A stretch of DNA of 64,000 nucleotides from Sphingomonas bacterium (GCF_028293085.1 NZ_JAQGLC010000186.1:1-64000); one strand, 5' to 3'. Counted from the first letter of the stretch, positions 43,109-53,784 are shown. The notes: generated from the letters alone by a model not told the origin. Made by a program: numbers and translations.

Positions 43109-46100
43109 ATGAAAATCTCGTCGATATTGCACGTCGGCTGTTCGGCCATGGCGCTCGCTTTTGCGACCGCAGCGCACGCACAGGCATCTCCGACCGCCGG
43201 GGCGGCAACGCCGCAGGCCACCGATCAGGCAATCGCCGAACCGGTAACACCGCAGGCCGCCGCCGCCGATCAGCCACTTCCTGCTGCCGATCAAGCCCCT
43301 TCCGCCACCGAAGGCGACATCGTCGTCACCGGCTCGCGCGTCATCAGCAACAGCAACAACTCGCCGACCCCGCTGACGACGGTTTCGACCGAGAAGCTGG
43401 CGCAGATCACCCCGTCCAACATTCCGGACGCGCTCAACAAGCTGCCGTCCTTCGCGCTGTCGAGCAGCACGCGCACCAGCAACAACCCCTCCTCCAACGG
43501 CGCGGGCAACTTCCTCAACCTGCGCGGCTTCGGCGCGCAGCGTACCCTGATCCTGCTCGACGGCGCCCGCGTGCCGCCGACCGCCGCCAACGGCACCGTC
43601 GACATCAACACCTTGCCCCAGATGCTGATGTCGCGCGTCGACGTCGTCACCGGCGGTGCGTCGGCGGTCTATGGTTCGGACGCCGTCACCGGCGTGGTCA
43701 ATTTCGTGCTCGACAAGAAGTTCGACGGGATCAAGGCGACCGCCCAGGCCGGTATTTCGGATTATGGCGATGCTGCCTCATACCGCATCGGCGTCGCCGC
43801 GGGCACGAGCCTGATGGATGGCCGCCTGCATATCGAGGGCAGCTACGAGCATTATTATTCGGACGGCATCCAGGACAAGCTGGACCGGCCCTATGGCCAA
43901 TATTCCTATACCACGACCGGCGCCGGCACCGCGGCCAGCCCGTTCCATCTGAACATCAACTCTCGCCTGCCGATCGGCTATACCCCGGGCGGTTACTTCT
44001 CGATCGCGAAGGGCGCGAATGCCGGCCCCGGCGCGCTGTTCGGCGATTACACCTTCGGCTCGACCGGCCAGCTCGTCCCCTTCACCCACGGCCTGCCCAG
44101 CGGCTCGACCGGCACGGAAAGCGGCGGCGACGGCGGCGACGGCAATATGGGCTTTGGCAAGGGCGCCGATACCTGGCTCACTGCCAAGCTGCGCAGCGAC
44201 CAGGCGTTCGGCCGGTTCGATTTCGACATCAGCGACCATATCCGCCTCTACGGCCAGGGCACCTACGCCACCTCGACCAACTTCGCGGTGTTCTACCCGC
44301 AATGGTTCAGCGCGACGATCCTGGCGACCAACCCCTATCTGCCCCAGTCAGTGCGCGACGGCCTCGCCGCCAACGGCACCTCGCGCTTCACCTTCTCGCG
44401 CTCGTTCCAGAACGAGCCGGGCTCGGGCTCGCTCGGCCAGACGCGCAGCTATAACGCGACGATCGGGCTTGAGGGCGACATCGCGAACTTCCGCTGGAAC
44501 GCCTATTATACGCATGGCGACAGCCAGCTGCACGAGACCGATCCGGGCAACATCAACCAGGAGCAGCTGATCGCGGCGCTGGATTCGGTGGTCGGCTCGA
44601 ACGGCCAGATCGTCTGCCGCGTGTCGACGACGGCTGCGGGTGCGGCGAAATATCCGGGCTGCCAGCCATTCAATCCGTTCGGCCCGAACAGCGAGACGGC
44701 GGGCACCTTCCAGTACTTCGATCACCCGACCGATTTCACCCTGACCAACAAGCTCGACGATTTCGCGGCCAGCGTCACCGGCAAGCTGTTCGATAACTGG
44801 GCGGGCCCGGTCAACGTCGCGGTCAGCGGCGAATATCGCGACTTCTCGCTGCAGATACAGAGCAACTATCTGCCCACCTCGCTGGTCGATTGCTCGCTGC
44901 TCAATGCGCAGACCTGCCCGGGCACCAACACCACCAACGGCGCGCTGAATCCGGTCACGCAGACCCCCGCGCTCTGGGCGTTGAACGTGGTCAGCCCGGT
45001 CTTCGCCAGCGAGAATGTCGCCGAGATCGCGGGCGAGGTCGATTTCCCGCTGCTCCGCGATTTCGCCATCGCCAGGTCGCTCGATCTGAACGCGGCGGTC
45101 CGGTATACGCATTACAGCATCACCGGCGGCGCCACCACGTGGAAGCTGGGCTTCACCTGGGAAGTCAATGACGACCTGAAGTTCCGCGGCACCCGCTCGC
45201 GCGATTTCCGGGCGCCGACCCTGCAGGATCTGTTCAACCCGATCCAGGCCGGCATCAGCTCGTACAATGACGTGCTGACCAGCCAGTCGATCCCCAACAT
45301 GATCGTCCAGACCCAGGGCAACCCGGATCTGAAGCCCGAGGTCGCCAACACCCTGACCCTCGGCGTGGTGTACAAGCCGCACTTCATTCCGGGCTTCAGC
45401 GTCTCGGCGGACTGGTACAAGATCAAGATCGCCAACGCGATCGCCAACGTCTCGGGCACCGACGCGACCGTGCAGAACGAGTGCATCGCCTCTGGCGGCA
45501 GTTCGCCCTTCTGCGCCTTCTTCGTCGGCCGGCCCGGCCCGCTCACCGATCATTCGGCGGGCAACGTGCCGACCAAGGTGCTGTCGCAGCCGTTCAACGT
45601 GGCCAAGACCGAGACCTATGGCGTGGACGGCGAGATCAACTACCACACCATTGCGCCCGGCATCGGCAACAATGCCGGCAGCGTGGATATCCGCACCCTC
45701 ATCTCCTATCAGCCCAAGCTGACGGCGCAGACGCTGCCTGGTTCGGTGGTCACCGATGCGGCGGGCGCGGTCGGTCTCGCCGAATGGCGCCTGTCCTTCG
45801 ATCTCGGCTATACCACCGGCCCGTTCCATATCGGCGCCGAGGAGCGGTGGCACAGCAGCGAGTTCCGCAGCTCGAACCCGCTTCAGGTCTATGCCGAGGG
45901 CAAGATCCCGGCGATCGCCTATACGGATCTCAATGTGAGCTACAAATTCGGCCACGCGTCGAGTTCGAGCAAGCCGTTCGAGACCTTCGTCTCGATCGAG
46001 AATCTGTTCAACAAGCAGCCGGCGCTGTTCATCGGCTCCGGCCTGGCCGGCGCGCCGGGCTTCACCTACCCGGCGCCGCGCGACCAGGACGTGGTCGGCC

Positions 46101-46135
46101 GCTACTTCACCGCAGGCGTCCGCGCCCGCTTCTAG
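43109..46135 (+). CDS. TonB-dependent outer membrane receptor
   Basis: Receptor of 1008 residues. The signal peptide MKISSILHVGCSAMALAFATAAHA is followed by a Pro/Ala/Gln-rich linker, a TonB-box-like GDIVVTGSRVI, a plug (SNIPDALNKLPSFALSSS, RTLILLDGARVPP, VDVVTGGASAVYGSDAVTGVVNFVL) and a barrel ending AGVRARF. GGAGGGG precedes the ATG. It is followed by two intrinsic terminators and so is probably a single-gene unit. The ligand is unknown. A galactose mutarotase gene lies next to it in the convergent direction, which hints at, but does not prove, a sugar substrate. Confidence 0.93.
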   Translation: MKISSILHVGCSAMALAFATAAHAQASPTAGAATPQATDQAIAEPVTPQAAAADQPLPAADQAPSATEGDIVVTGSRVISNSNNSPTPLTTVSTEKLAQITPSNIPDALNKLPSFALSSSTRTSNNPSSNGAGNFLNLRGFGAQRTLILLDGARVPPTAANGTVDINTLPQMLMSRVDVVTGGASAVYGSDAVTGVVNFVLDKKFDGIKATAQAGISDYGDAASYRIGVAAGTSLMDGRLHIEGSYEHYYSDGIQDKLDRPYGQYSYTTTGAGTAASPFHLNINSRLPIGYTPGGYFSIAKGANAGPGALFGDYTFGSTGQLVPFTHGLPSGSTGTESGGDGGDGNMGFGKGADTWLTAKLRSDQAFGRFDFDISDHIRLYGQGTYATSTNFAVFYPQWFSATILATNPYLPQSVRDGLAANGTSRFTFSRSFQNEPGSGSLGQTRSYNATIGLEGDIANFRWNAYYTHGDSQLHETDPGNINQEQLIAALDSVVGSNGQIVCRVSTTAAGAAKYPGCQPFNPFGPNSETAGTFQYFDHPTDFTLTNKLDDFAASVTGKLFDNWAGPVNVAVSGEYRDFSLQIQSNYLPTSLVDCSLLNAQTCPGTNTTNGALNPVTQTPALWALNVVSPVFASENVAEIAGEVDFPLLRDFAIARSLDLNAAVRYTHYSITGGATTWKLGFTWEVNDDLKFRGTRSRDFRAPTLQDLFNPIQAGISSYNDVLTSQSIPNMIVQTQGNPDLKPEVANTLTLGVVYKPHFIPGFSVSADWYKIKIANAIANVSGTDATVQNECIASGGSSPFCAFFVGRPGPLTDHSAGNVPTKVLSQPFNVAKTETYGVDGEINYHTIAPGIGNNAGSVDIRTLISYQPKLTAQTLPGSVVTDAAGAVGLAEWRLSFDLGYTTGPFHIGAEERWHSSEFRSSNPLQVYAEGKIPAIAYTDLNVSYKFGHASSSSKPFETFVSIENLFNKQPALFIGSGLAGAPGFTYPAPRDQDVVGRYFTAGVRARF

Positions 46136-46154
46136 GTTCCCTCCCGGAAAGGAC

Positions 46155-46194
46155 CCCGTGCCCGCTTTTTTGACTGGGCGGTCACGGGCCTTTT
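46155..46194 (+). terminator. First intrinsic terminator after the TonB receptor
   Basis: CCCGTGCCCGC and GCGGTCACGGG pair at 10 of 11 positions across a 12-base loop and are followed by TTTT within two bases. It lies 20 bases after the receptor stop. Confidence 0.6.
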
Positions 46195-46206
46195 CGATCC
46201 CCCCTG

Positions 46207-46243
46207 GACCGGTGGCGCCCCCTGGTGCCACCGGTCTTTTTTT
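46207..46243 (+). terminator. Second, strong intrinsic terminator after the TonB receptor
   Basis: GACCGGTGGC and GCCACCGGTC form a perfect 10-base stem with a 10-base loop, followed directly by TTTTTTT. It is a textbook Rho-independent terminator for the receptor gene. Together with the preceding hairpin it forms a tandem pair. Confidence 0.9.
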
Positions 46244-46325
46244 GTTTGGGGGTGAAGGGCTTGCCACCAACCACCCGGTCACCCCGGACTGGTTCGGCGA
46301 TGATACCCGTCGACATGTAATCCGT

Positions 46326-47471
46326 TTACTTCCCCGGCGAGTCCGCCAACAGCTTCATCACGATCACATTGCGATACTCGGCCCCGGGATCCAGCCGCGC
46401 CGACGGGAAGCCCGGATGGTTTACCGCGTCGGGAAAATTCTCCGCCTCCAGCGCGATCCCGTCGCCCTGGCGATAGGCGCGCCCGGCCTTGCCGATCATC
46501 GCGCCGTTCAGCGAATTGCCGCTATACACCTGCAGTCCCGGCGCATCGGTCGACAATTCCAGCGTGCGCCCCGATGCCGGATCGCGCAGCCGCGCCGCCA
46601 GCCGTATCGTGCCCGCCGCTCCGCGCAGCACGAAATTATGGTCGTACCCGCGCGCGATCCGGATCTGCGGATCGCCCGCATCGCGCACCCGCACATCGAC
46701 GATTTCGGGCGCCCGGAAATCGAACGCCGTGCCGGATACGGGCACGATCTCGCCGGTCGGGATCGAATCCGCGTCGATCGGCGTATACCCGTCGGCGAAT
46801 ACCGTCAGCACATTGTCGAGCGCGCGGCCCTCCTCCTCGCCGGCCATGTTGAAATAGCTGTGGTTGGTCAGGTTCACGACGGTCGGCTTGTCGGTGGTCG
46901 CGCGATAGTCGATCGTCAGCCGGTCCTGCTCGTCGAGCGAGAAGATCGCATGCACCGAGAGCGTGCCGGGGAAGCCCTGGTCGCCGTCCGGGCTGACATG
47001 GACCAGGGTCACACGCGCCACCGGCCCGCTCTCGATCGATTCCACCTGCCACACCGCCTTGTCGAATCCGCGCGGCCCGCCGTGCAGGTTCGCGATCCGC
47101 CCGTTGACGCCGGGCAGGGTATAGGTCTTGCCGTCGAGCGTGAAATTCCCCTTGGCGATGCGATTGGCGACCCGCCCGACGGTCGCGCCGAAAAAGGCGC
47201 CGCCTTTCTCATACCCCGCAATGTCGGAATAGCCGAGTACCACATCCTCGCTGATGCCCTTGCGGTCCGGCGCGCGCAGCGACTGCAAGGTCGCGCCGTA
47301 CGTCAGCACCGTCGCGCTCACGCCATGCCCGTTGGTCAGGGTGATCGCCTCGATCGCGGTGCCGTCCTGCAGCGTGCCGAACGCGGCGCGCTTCGCCTCG
47401 GATGCCGCCGCGGGCGCGGTCGCCGCGGCGAGGGCGAGGAGCGAAACGGCGGCTTTCGACAGCGGTGACAT
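46326..47471 (-). CDS. galM: Aldose 1-epimerase (galactose mutarotase), exported
   Basis: Enzyme of 381 residues that interconverts alpha and beta anomers of aldoses. A signal peptide (AAVSLLALAAATAPAAASEA) puts it in the periplasm, unlike the usual cytoplasmic GalM. Family features are YGATLQSLRAPDRKG, FFGATVGRVANRIAKGNFTLDG, NGRIANLHGGPRGFDKAVW and NLTNHSYFNMAGE with the catalytic His. The catalytic Glu region is LEAENFPDAVNHPGFPS. I start at 47471, 177 bases inside the ORF-track start, where the signal peptide begins and GGGGAGAAG lies upstream. It is convergent with the TonB receptor and divergent from the VOC gene. Confidence 0.92.
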   Translation of the reverse strand: MSPLSKAAVSLLALAAATAPAAASEAKRAAFGTLQDGTAIEAITLTNGHGVSATVLTYGATLQSLRAPDRKGISEDVVLGYSDIAGYEKGGAFFGATVGRVANRIAKGNFTLDGKTYTLPGVNGRIANLHGGPRGFDKAVWQVESIESGPVARVTLVHVSPDGDQGFPGTLSVHAIFSLDEQDRLTIDYRATTDKPTVVNLTNHSYFNMAGEEEGRALDNVLTVFADGYTPIDADSIPTGEIVPVSGTAFDFRAPEIVDVRVRDAGDPQIRIARGYDHNFVLRGAAGTIRLAARLRDPASGRTLELSTDAPGLQVYSGNSLNGAMIGKAGRAYRQGDGIALEAENFPDAVNHPGFPSARLDPGAEYRNVIVMKLLADSPGK

Positions 47472-47646
47472 GGACGGTCTTCTCCCCTCGGGTACTAGCG
47501 ACGAATCCGCCCGGTTCACCCTAGTGGATCGGTGCGCGCTTGCCATGCCGAAAGGCGCGGATTTGCGCGGTTTTCGCACGAAAAATCGCCTGTTTCGCCG
47601 CGATCGGCTATCCTGGCGCCAGCAAGCCGAGTCGGGAGTTTCGCGC

Positions 47647-48027
47647 ATGCCCGTTGAGCTGAATCACACCATCGTCTGGTGCCGCGACAAACAGACGTCT
47701 GCGGCCTTTCTCGCCGGCATTCTGGGCCGCCCGGATCCGAAGCCCTTCATGCAGTTCATGGTGGTCGATCTCGACAATGGCGTCTCGCTCGATTTCATGG
47801 AGAAGCAGGGCGACGTCGCGCTGCAGCATTATGCCTTCCTGCTCGGCGAGGAGGATTTCGACGCTGCGTTCGCCCGCATCCGCGCGGCCGGGCTCGATCA
47901 CTGGGCGGATCCGGCGCGTACCAAACCGGGCGAGATCAACCATCATGACGGCGGGCGCGGCGTCTATTTCCCCGACCCGAACGGCCATCTGCTCGAGATC
48001 ATCACCAGGCCGTACGGCACGGGGTAA
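47647..48027 (+). CDS. VOC superfamily (glyoxalase/bleomycin resistance-like) protein
   Basis: Protein of 126 residues with the paired beta-alpha-beta modules of the vicinal oxygen chelate fold: LNHTIVWCRDKQTSAAFLAGILGR at the N-terminus and GRGVYFPDPNGHLLEIITRPYG at the C-terminus, the latter with a metal-ligand Glu in HLLEI. An N-terminal His (NHTIV) is another probable ligand. Members include dioxygenases, glyoxalases and resistance proteins, so the reaction is open. The ORF track extends it far upstream; ATG 47647 begins the conserved fold. Confidence 0.85.
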   Translation: MPVELNHTIVWCRDKQTSAAFLAGILGRPDPKPFMQFMVVDLDNGVSLDFMEKQGDVALQHYAFLLGEEDFDAAFARIRAAGLDHWADPARTKPGEINHHDGGRGVYFPDPNGHLLEIITRPYGTG

Positions 48028-48031
48028 GCGC

Positions 48032-48589
48032 TCAGGCCCGAGTCCAGTCCATGAACCAGCCCTCGTCCCAGCTCCTGCCGCCATCGCGCGACACGCCCTG
48101 GCGCCAGCGGCACGAGGTCGGGGTGATCCGGTCCCACACCCCGCGCGCGACGATCGGCTTGCCGTCCTCCACATCTTCCGAGGTGAAGGTGCCGGCGCCG
48201 TTCTCGAACGATCCCGGCATCCCCGGCGTGGTCAGCACGCCCGACTTCGCATTGACCCAGAAATCGGACCAGATCTTCTGCTCCATATCGAGCAATCGCA
48301 GCCCCATGCCGGAAAAGCCCCGCGCCGGAATGCGTAGTTCCTCGACGCCGCCCACGCCGCCCAGGATCGTCCAGCAGGTCGCCTCGCCGGCGAACTCGTC
48401 CCAGCCTTCGCCCTTCTTCATCCGGTGCGCGATGGCCCATTTGCCCGCGAGGAAATCGAAGTCTCCGGGCTTGCCGGGCGGCGCGGCCGGCGCGGCAGCC
48501 GCACCACCCGGGACCAACTGGCTCGCCGCAAGCCCCGCCGCCGCCTGAAGAACCGCGCGCCGCCCCATCCCCATTGCCCTTGTCGCCAT
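48032..48589 (-). CDS. Tat-exported DUF1579-like protein of unknown function
   Basis: Protein of 185 residues. MGRRAVLQAAAGLAASQLVPGGAAAA is a Tat-like export signal. The mature domain, DFDFLAGKWAIAHRMKKGEGWDEFAGEATCWTILGGVGGVEELRIPA, resembles the DUF1579-like beta-barrel fold seen in small secreted proteins. Its function is unknown. It is divergent from the WYL-domain regulator gene with only 82 bases between, so it is probably that regulator's target. Confidence 0.75.
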   Translation of the reverse strand: MATRAMGMGRRAVLQAAAGLAASQLVPGGAAAAPAAPPGKPGDFDFLAGKWAIAHRMKKGEGWDEFAGEATCWTILGGVGGVEELRIPARGFSGMGLRLLDMEQKIWSDFWVNAKSGVLTTPGMPGSFENGAGTFTSEDVEDGKPIVARGVWDRITPTSCRWRQGVSRDGGRSWDEGWFMDWTRA

Positions 48590-48642
48590 ATCCCATTTCC
48601 CGAGACGTCGATTGCCACCAGGGACGATCTACGCCCGTCATC

Positions 48643-48659
48643 CTGACAGACGACGTCAG
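48643..48659. promoter_or_regulatory. Inverted repeat between the Tat-exported protein and the WYL regulator
   Basis: CTGAC, 7 bases, then GTCAG lies 13 bases before the regulator start and in the promoter region of the divergent gene. It is short but well placed for a regulator operator. Confidence 0.35.
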
Positions 48660-48671
48660 CATTTATCTGTT

Positions 48672-49646
48672 ATGGGCTCGGAAATGCGCGCGAGCCGTCT
48701 CCTCTCGATCCTGATCCTCCTCCAGCTCCGCACGCGGATGACCGCCGAGGCGCTGGCCGAGGAGTTCGAGGTCTCGATCCGCACGATCTACCGCGACGTG
48801 GACGCGCTCAGCGCGGCCGGCGTGCCGGTCTATGGCGATCGCGGCCCGGGCGGCGGTTTCCAGTTGCTCGACGGGTATCGCACCAAACTCACCGGCCTCG
48901 CCGCCGACGAGGCCGAGGCGGTGTTCATGATCGGGATGCCCGGCCCGGCCGCCGCGCTCGGGCTCGGCGGCGCGGCATCGCGCGCGAGCGGCAAGCTCCT
49001 CGCCGCGCTCTCGCTCCAGGGCAGCGAAGGGGCCGGGCGGATGGGTACCCGCTTCCACCTCGATCCGGTCAATTGGTACCGCGCCGACGAGCCGGTGCCG
49101 CATCTGCCCGCGATCGCCCGCGCGGTGCTCGATCAGCATCCGGTGACGATGCGCTATGAAAGCTGGTCGGGGTTGCGCGACTGGCGGGTCGAGCCGCTCG
49201 GCCTCGTCCTCAAGGCTGGCGCCTGGTATCTCGTCGCACGCGGGCAGCGCGGCCTGCGCACCTTCCGCGTCTCCAACATCCTCGACCAGGAGGTAGCGGA
49301 GGACCGGTTCGAACGCCCCGCCGATTTCGACTTGCCGGCCTATTGGTCCGCCTCGCTCGAGCGCTTCGAAAAGGAGCTCCGCCCGGCCCGTGCGTCGATC
49401 CGCATCTCTGCCCTCGGCCGGCAGCGCCTGGCGGAACTCGGCGCCTATGCCGCCGAAGCGGTGGCCGCGGCGGAGGCGCCGGATGCCGAGGGATGGGCGG
49501 TGGTCACCCTGCCGATCGAGACGATCGACAAGGCAGCCTTAACCTTGCTCGGCCTCGGCCCCGAGGTGCGGGTGATCGAGCCCGTCGAGCTACGCCATCG
49601 CCTGCGCGACCTCGCAGAGGAGGTGATGGGAATGACCGCCGCCTGA
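48672..49646 (+). CDS. YafY-type regulator with WYL domain
   Basis: Regulator of 324 residues. The N-terminal DeoR/HTH_11 domain reads SRLLSILILLQLRTRMTAEALAEEFEVSIRTIYRDVDALSAAGVPVYGDRGPGGGFQLLDGY. The WYL domain follows (VTMRYESWSGLRDWRVEPLGLVLKAGAWYLVARG), and a C-terminal WCX-type extension ends the protein. WYL domains bind nucleic acid ligands or small molecules and regulate phage defence and stress genes; the ligand here is not known. The start is taken at 48672, with a further ATG 12 bases on as an alternative. It is divergent from the Tat-exported protein. Confidence 0.88.
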   Translation: MGSEMRASRLLSILILLQLRTRMTAEALAEEFEVSIRTIYRDVDALSAAGVPVYGDRGPGGGFQLLDGYRTKLTGLAADEAEAVFMIGMPGPAAALGLGGAASRASGKLLAALSLQGSEGAGRMGTRFHLDPVNWYRADEPVPHLPAIARAVLDQHPVTMRYESWSGLRDWRVEPLGLVLKAGAWYLVARGQRGLRTFRVSNILDQEVAEDRFERPADFDLPAYWSASLERFEKELRPARASIRISALGRQRLAELGAYAAEAVAAAEAPDAEGWAVVTLPIETIDKAALTLLGLGPEVRVIEPVELRHRLRDLAEEVMGMTAA

Positions 49647-49684
49647 CCGGGACCGTCACCCCGGCGCGACGGGGAGCCGATACC

Positions 49685-51394
49685 TCAATGCTCCACCGCA
49701 CCCTCGGCGCCGATCCCCGTCTCCGATCGCACCCGCTGCTCCAGATACAGCCCCCGGTCGACCGCCGCGCGCGGCGACCGGTCGAGCACCGAGACCAGCC
49801 AGATCGTGAAGAAAGCGAGCGGCACCGAGAAGATCGCCGGCGACGAATAAGGGAAGATCGCGTGCTCATGATGCAGGATCGCCACCCAGATCGCCGGCGA
49901 CAGGATCGTCAGCACCAGCGCCGTCAGCAGCCCGAGCGATCCGCCCACGACAACGCCCCGCGTCGTGCACCCCCTCCACAGCAACGACAGCAGCAGCACC
50001 GGGAAATTGCCCGACGCCGCCAGCGCAAAGGCGAGGCTGACCATGAAGGCGACATTGATCTTCTCGAACAGCACGCCGAGCAGGATCGCCACCACCGCCA
50101 GCACCAGCACCGTGCGTCGCGACACGCGCAGCTCGGCTGCCGAATCCGCGGCACCTTTGCGGAACACCGTCGCGTAGAGATCGTGGCTCACCGCCGATGC
50201 GCCCGACAGGGTCAGCCCCGCCACCACCGCCAGGATCGTCGCGAACGCCACCGCCGAGACGAAACCGAGGAAGATATTCCCCCCGATCGCCTGCGCCAGA
50301 TGGATCGCCGCCATGTTGCTGCCGCCGCGCAAGCCGCCGGTCGCGTCGAGATAGCCCGGATCGGTCGCCACCAGCACGATCGCGCCGAAGCCGATGATGA
50401 AGGTCAGCAGATAGAAATAGCCGATCCACCCCGTCGCCCACAGCACCGAGCTGCGCGCCGCTTTGGCGTTGGGGACGGTGAAGAAGCGCATCAGGATGTG
50501 CGGCAGCCCGGCGGTGCCGAACATCAGGGCCATGCCGAACGAGATCGCCGAGATCGGATCCTTGATGAAATTGCCCGGCCCCATGATCGATCGCCCGCGC
50601 TCCGCCGCCTCGGCCGGCGACAGGCCGGTCGCCGCGGCAAGATCGGTCTTCACCGACACCGCTTTCGCGAACAGCGCCTCGGGCGAGAAGCCGAACTGGG
50701 CCAGCACCATGAACGCCATGAAGCTCGCGCTGCCGAGCAGCAGCACCGCCTTGATGATCTGCACCCAAGTCGTCGCGGTCATCCCGCCGAACAACACATA
50801 GAGCATCATCAGCACGCCCACGATCACGACGGCATATTCGTAGCGCAGCCCGAACAGCAATTTGATCAGCTGCCCCGCGCCGACCATCTGCGCGATCAGA
50901 TAGAACAGCACGACGACGAGCGTGCTGATCGCCGCGAAGCTCCGCACCGGCGTCTGGGCGAAGCGGAACGAGGCGACATCGGCAAAGGTGAAGCGGCCGA
51001 GATTGCGCAGCCGCTCCGCCATCAGGAACAGGATGATCGGCCATCCGACCAGGAAGCCGATCGAATAGATAAGCCCGTCATAGCCGTCGGCGAAGATCTG
51101 CGCCGAGATGCCGAGGAACGACGCCGCCGACATGTAATCGCCCGCGATGGCGAGCCCGTTCTGGAACCCGGTGATCCCGCCGCCGGCGGTGTAGAAATCG
51201 GACGCCGTCCGCGTCCGCCGCGCCGCCCAGCGGGTGATGCCGAGCGTCAGCAGCGCGAACCCCGCGAACATCGCGATCGCGTTCCAGTTGGTCGGCTGCT
51301 TCACCGTCTCGCCGGCGACGCCATCGGCCAGCGCCGGGGTCGCGATCAGCAGCGCGGCGGAGAGAAGCGCAATGCTCCGGGCGATGCGGCTCAT
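49685..51394 (-). CDS. actP: Cation/acetate symporter
   Basis: Sodium:solute symporter family protein of 569 residues with about 13 membrane spans. An N-terminal signal-like segment ([22 protein letters not shown]) is followed by [37 protein letters not shown] and [34 protein letters not shown], the ActP signature. It imports acetate and short carboxylates with sodium. Its ATG overlaps the stop of the DUF485 gene upstream by four bases, the usual yjcH-actP order. No acs gene is in the window. Confidence 0.93.
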   Translation of the reverse strand: MSRIARSIALLSAALLIATPALADGVAGETVKQPTNWNAIAMFAGFALLTLGITRWAARRTRTASDFYTAGGGITGFQNGLAIAGDYMSAASFLGISAQIFADGYDGLIYSIGFLVGWPIILFLMAERLRNLGRFTFADVASFRFAQTPVRSFAAISTLVVVLFYLIAQMVGAGQLIKLLFGLRYEYAVVIVGVLMMLYVLFGGMTATTWVQIIKAVLLLGSASFMAFMVLAQFGFSPEALFAKAVSVKTDLAAATGLSPAEAAERGRSIMGPGNFIKDPISAISFGMALMFGTAGLPHILMRFFTVPNAKAARSSVLWATGWIGYFYLLTFIIGFGAIVLVATDPGYLDATGGLRGGSNMAAIHLAQAIGGNIFLGFVSAVAFATILAVVAGLTLSGASAVSHDLYATVFRKGAADSAAELRVSRRTVLVLAVVAILLGVLFEKINVAFMVSLAFALAASGNFPVLLLSLLWRGCTTRGVVVGGSLGLLTALVLTILSPAIWVAILHHEHAIFPYSSPAIFSVPLAFFTIWLVSVLDRSPRAAVDRGLYLEQRVRSETGIGAEGAVEH

Positions 51395-51738
51395 GCGCCC
51401 CGGTCCTCGGCCCGGTCCTCGGCCCGATCCCCGGCCCCATCTTCAGCCAGCGCCTGCACCAGCGCGTCGTAATCGCGGTTGGCGCGGCGGACATACAGCC
51501 CGGTCAGGCCGATCGCGAGCAGGATCACCCCGAGCCCGACCGGAATGCCGATCGACATCACGCCCGCCCCGATCGGCCGGGCCAGCGCGCTCTTGTCGAA
51601 CGCGATCAGCAGGATGAACCCGAAATAGGCCGCGAGCATCACTGCCGTCAGCGTCCAGGTGAATCGCCCGCGGCTCCCGACCAGCGCCAGGTAGCGCGGA
51701 TCGGTGGCGATACGCGCCAGGCGATCGGAATCGGCCAT
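51391..51738 (-). CDS. DUF485 (YjcH-like) inner membrane protein
   Basis: Protein of 115 residues with the DUF485 pattern: [73 protein letters not shown], two membrane spans. It always accompanies ActP. An acidic Asp-Arg-rich tail ([17 protein letters not shown]) is unusual and comes from a short tandem DNA repeat. A LacI-type palindrome lies 30 bases upstream. Confidence 0.92.
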   Translation of the reverse strand: MADSDRLARIATDPRYLALVGSRGRFTWTLTAVMLAAYFGFILLIAFDKSALARPIGAGVMSIGIPVGLGVILLAIGLTGLYVRRANRDYDALVQALAEDGAGDRAEDRAEDRGA

Positions 51739-51767
51739 TTCAGTCTCCCCCTGCCGCTCTTCCAGGC

Positions 51768-51779
51768 GGTAGCGCTACC
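51768..51779. promoter_or_regulatory. Perfect palindrome upstream of the yjcH-actP operon
   Basis: GGTAGCGCTACC is a perfect 12-base palindrome, 30 bases before the DUF485 start. It matches the form of LacI/GalR-family operators with a central CpG. An operator for acetate-transport control is plausible. Confidence 0.45.
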
Positions 51780-51897
51780 ATGCCGGATCGGCGACCCGAT
51801 GCAAGGGGGGATGGCATGGCATGACCCCCTCCCGGGAGGGATCGTCTCGTTCCGGCGGCCGCGGCATGATCATTTGGCGCAAGCGCAAGGAGGCATG

Positions 51898-52704
51898 ATG
51901 AGCAACATGTTCGCGACTGTTCCCGGCCAGCTTCGCGCGCTCCTGCTCGCCGCGACGCTGGCCTTCGCCACCGCCGCCGCGCCACTGCCGCGCGTCGAGC
52001 TGTGGCGGCTGGACTGCGGCACCTTCGTCACCAAGGGTCTCGTCAACAGCTGCTATCTGATCCGCCACGGCGACCGGCTGATGCTCTGGGATACCGGCTT
52101 CGGCGGCGAGCTGGTCGGCCAGCCGCCCGCAGCGGAAACGCGCTCGGTGCTGGTGCGCAAAAGCCTGGTGTCGCAGCTCGCCGAGCTCGGCCTGAAGCCC
52201 GAGCAGGTCGAGATCGTCGCGCTCAGCCACCTGCACTGGGATCATATCGGCCAGGCGGCGAGCTTCCCCAAGGCGCGGCTCCTGATCGGCCGCGAGGATT
52301 GGGAAGCGCTCACGGCGACGCTGCCCGACAGTCATCTCGAACCGTTCCGGCTGGCCCCCTGGATCAACGGCGCCGCGCCGAAGGATCCGGTCACCGGCGA
52401 CAGGGACATTTTCGGCGACGGCTCGGTCGTGATGATCGCCACGCCGGGCCACACCGCGGGCCATCATGCGCTGCTCGTGCGGCTCCGGCACACCGGCGCG
52501 GTGCTGCTCACCGGCGATCTCTATTACTCGGCCGCGCAAGCGGCGCAAAAACTGATCCCCAAAGGCAATGCCGATGCCGGCGAGACCATGGCGAGCTTCC
52601 GCCGCTTCGATGCCCTTGCGACAGCGCAAAAGGCCGTGGTGATCATCCAGCACGAACCGGGCGACGTCGCGAAGCTGCCTTTATTCCCCAAGGGGGCGGA
52701 ATAG
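51898..52704 (+). CDS. Exported metallo-beta-lactamase-fold hydrolase (AHL lactonase-like)
   Basis: Protein of 268 residues with a hydrophobic export signal (LRALLLAATLAFATAAAP). The metal site is LSHLHWDHIGQA (HxHxDH), followed by TPGHTAGHHALLVRL and LTGDLYYS with the bridging Asp, and a late IIQHEPGD. The arrangement resembles AttM/AiiA-type N-acyl homoserine lactonases, but export is unusual for those and lactonase activity is only a guess. ATG 51898 has AAGGAGG just upstream; the adjacent in-frame ATG at 51895 is an alternative. Confidence 0.85.
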   Translation: MSNMFATVPGQLRALLLAATLAFATAAAPLPRVELWRLDCGTFVTKGLVNSCYLIRHGDRLMLWDTGFGGELVGQPPAAETRSVLVRKSLVSQLAELGLKPEQVEIVALSHLHWDHIGQAASFPKARLLIGREDWEALTATLPDSHLEPFRLAPWINGAAPKDPVTGDRDIFGDGSVVMIATPGHTAGHHALLVRLRHTGAVLLTGDLYYSAAQAAQKLIPKGNADAGETMASFRRFDALATAQKAVVIIQHEPGDVAKLPLFPKGAE

Positions 52705-52714
52705 GGACCCGCGC

Positions 52715-53695
<981 letters not shown>

Positions 53696-53784
53696 TGCGT
53701 CAATCCCGGTCGCGTGCCCCCGTCGCGATGCTTGTCCCTCGTCGTCTGTTGCTAGGTGGAACTCCTTAAGGGAATGTATCGCCC

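Noticed and set aside
44348-46282. Open reading frame of 644 codons on the minus strand
   Set aside because: Antisense of the fourth TonB receptor.
49343-51472. Open reading frame of 709 codons on the plus strand
   Set aside because: Antisense to actP; His/Arg/Gln-rich shadow.
51768-51779. Palindrome considered as a terminator of the upstream genes
   Set aside because: It has no loop and no T-run, and lies in the promoter position of yjcH-actP.
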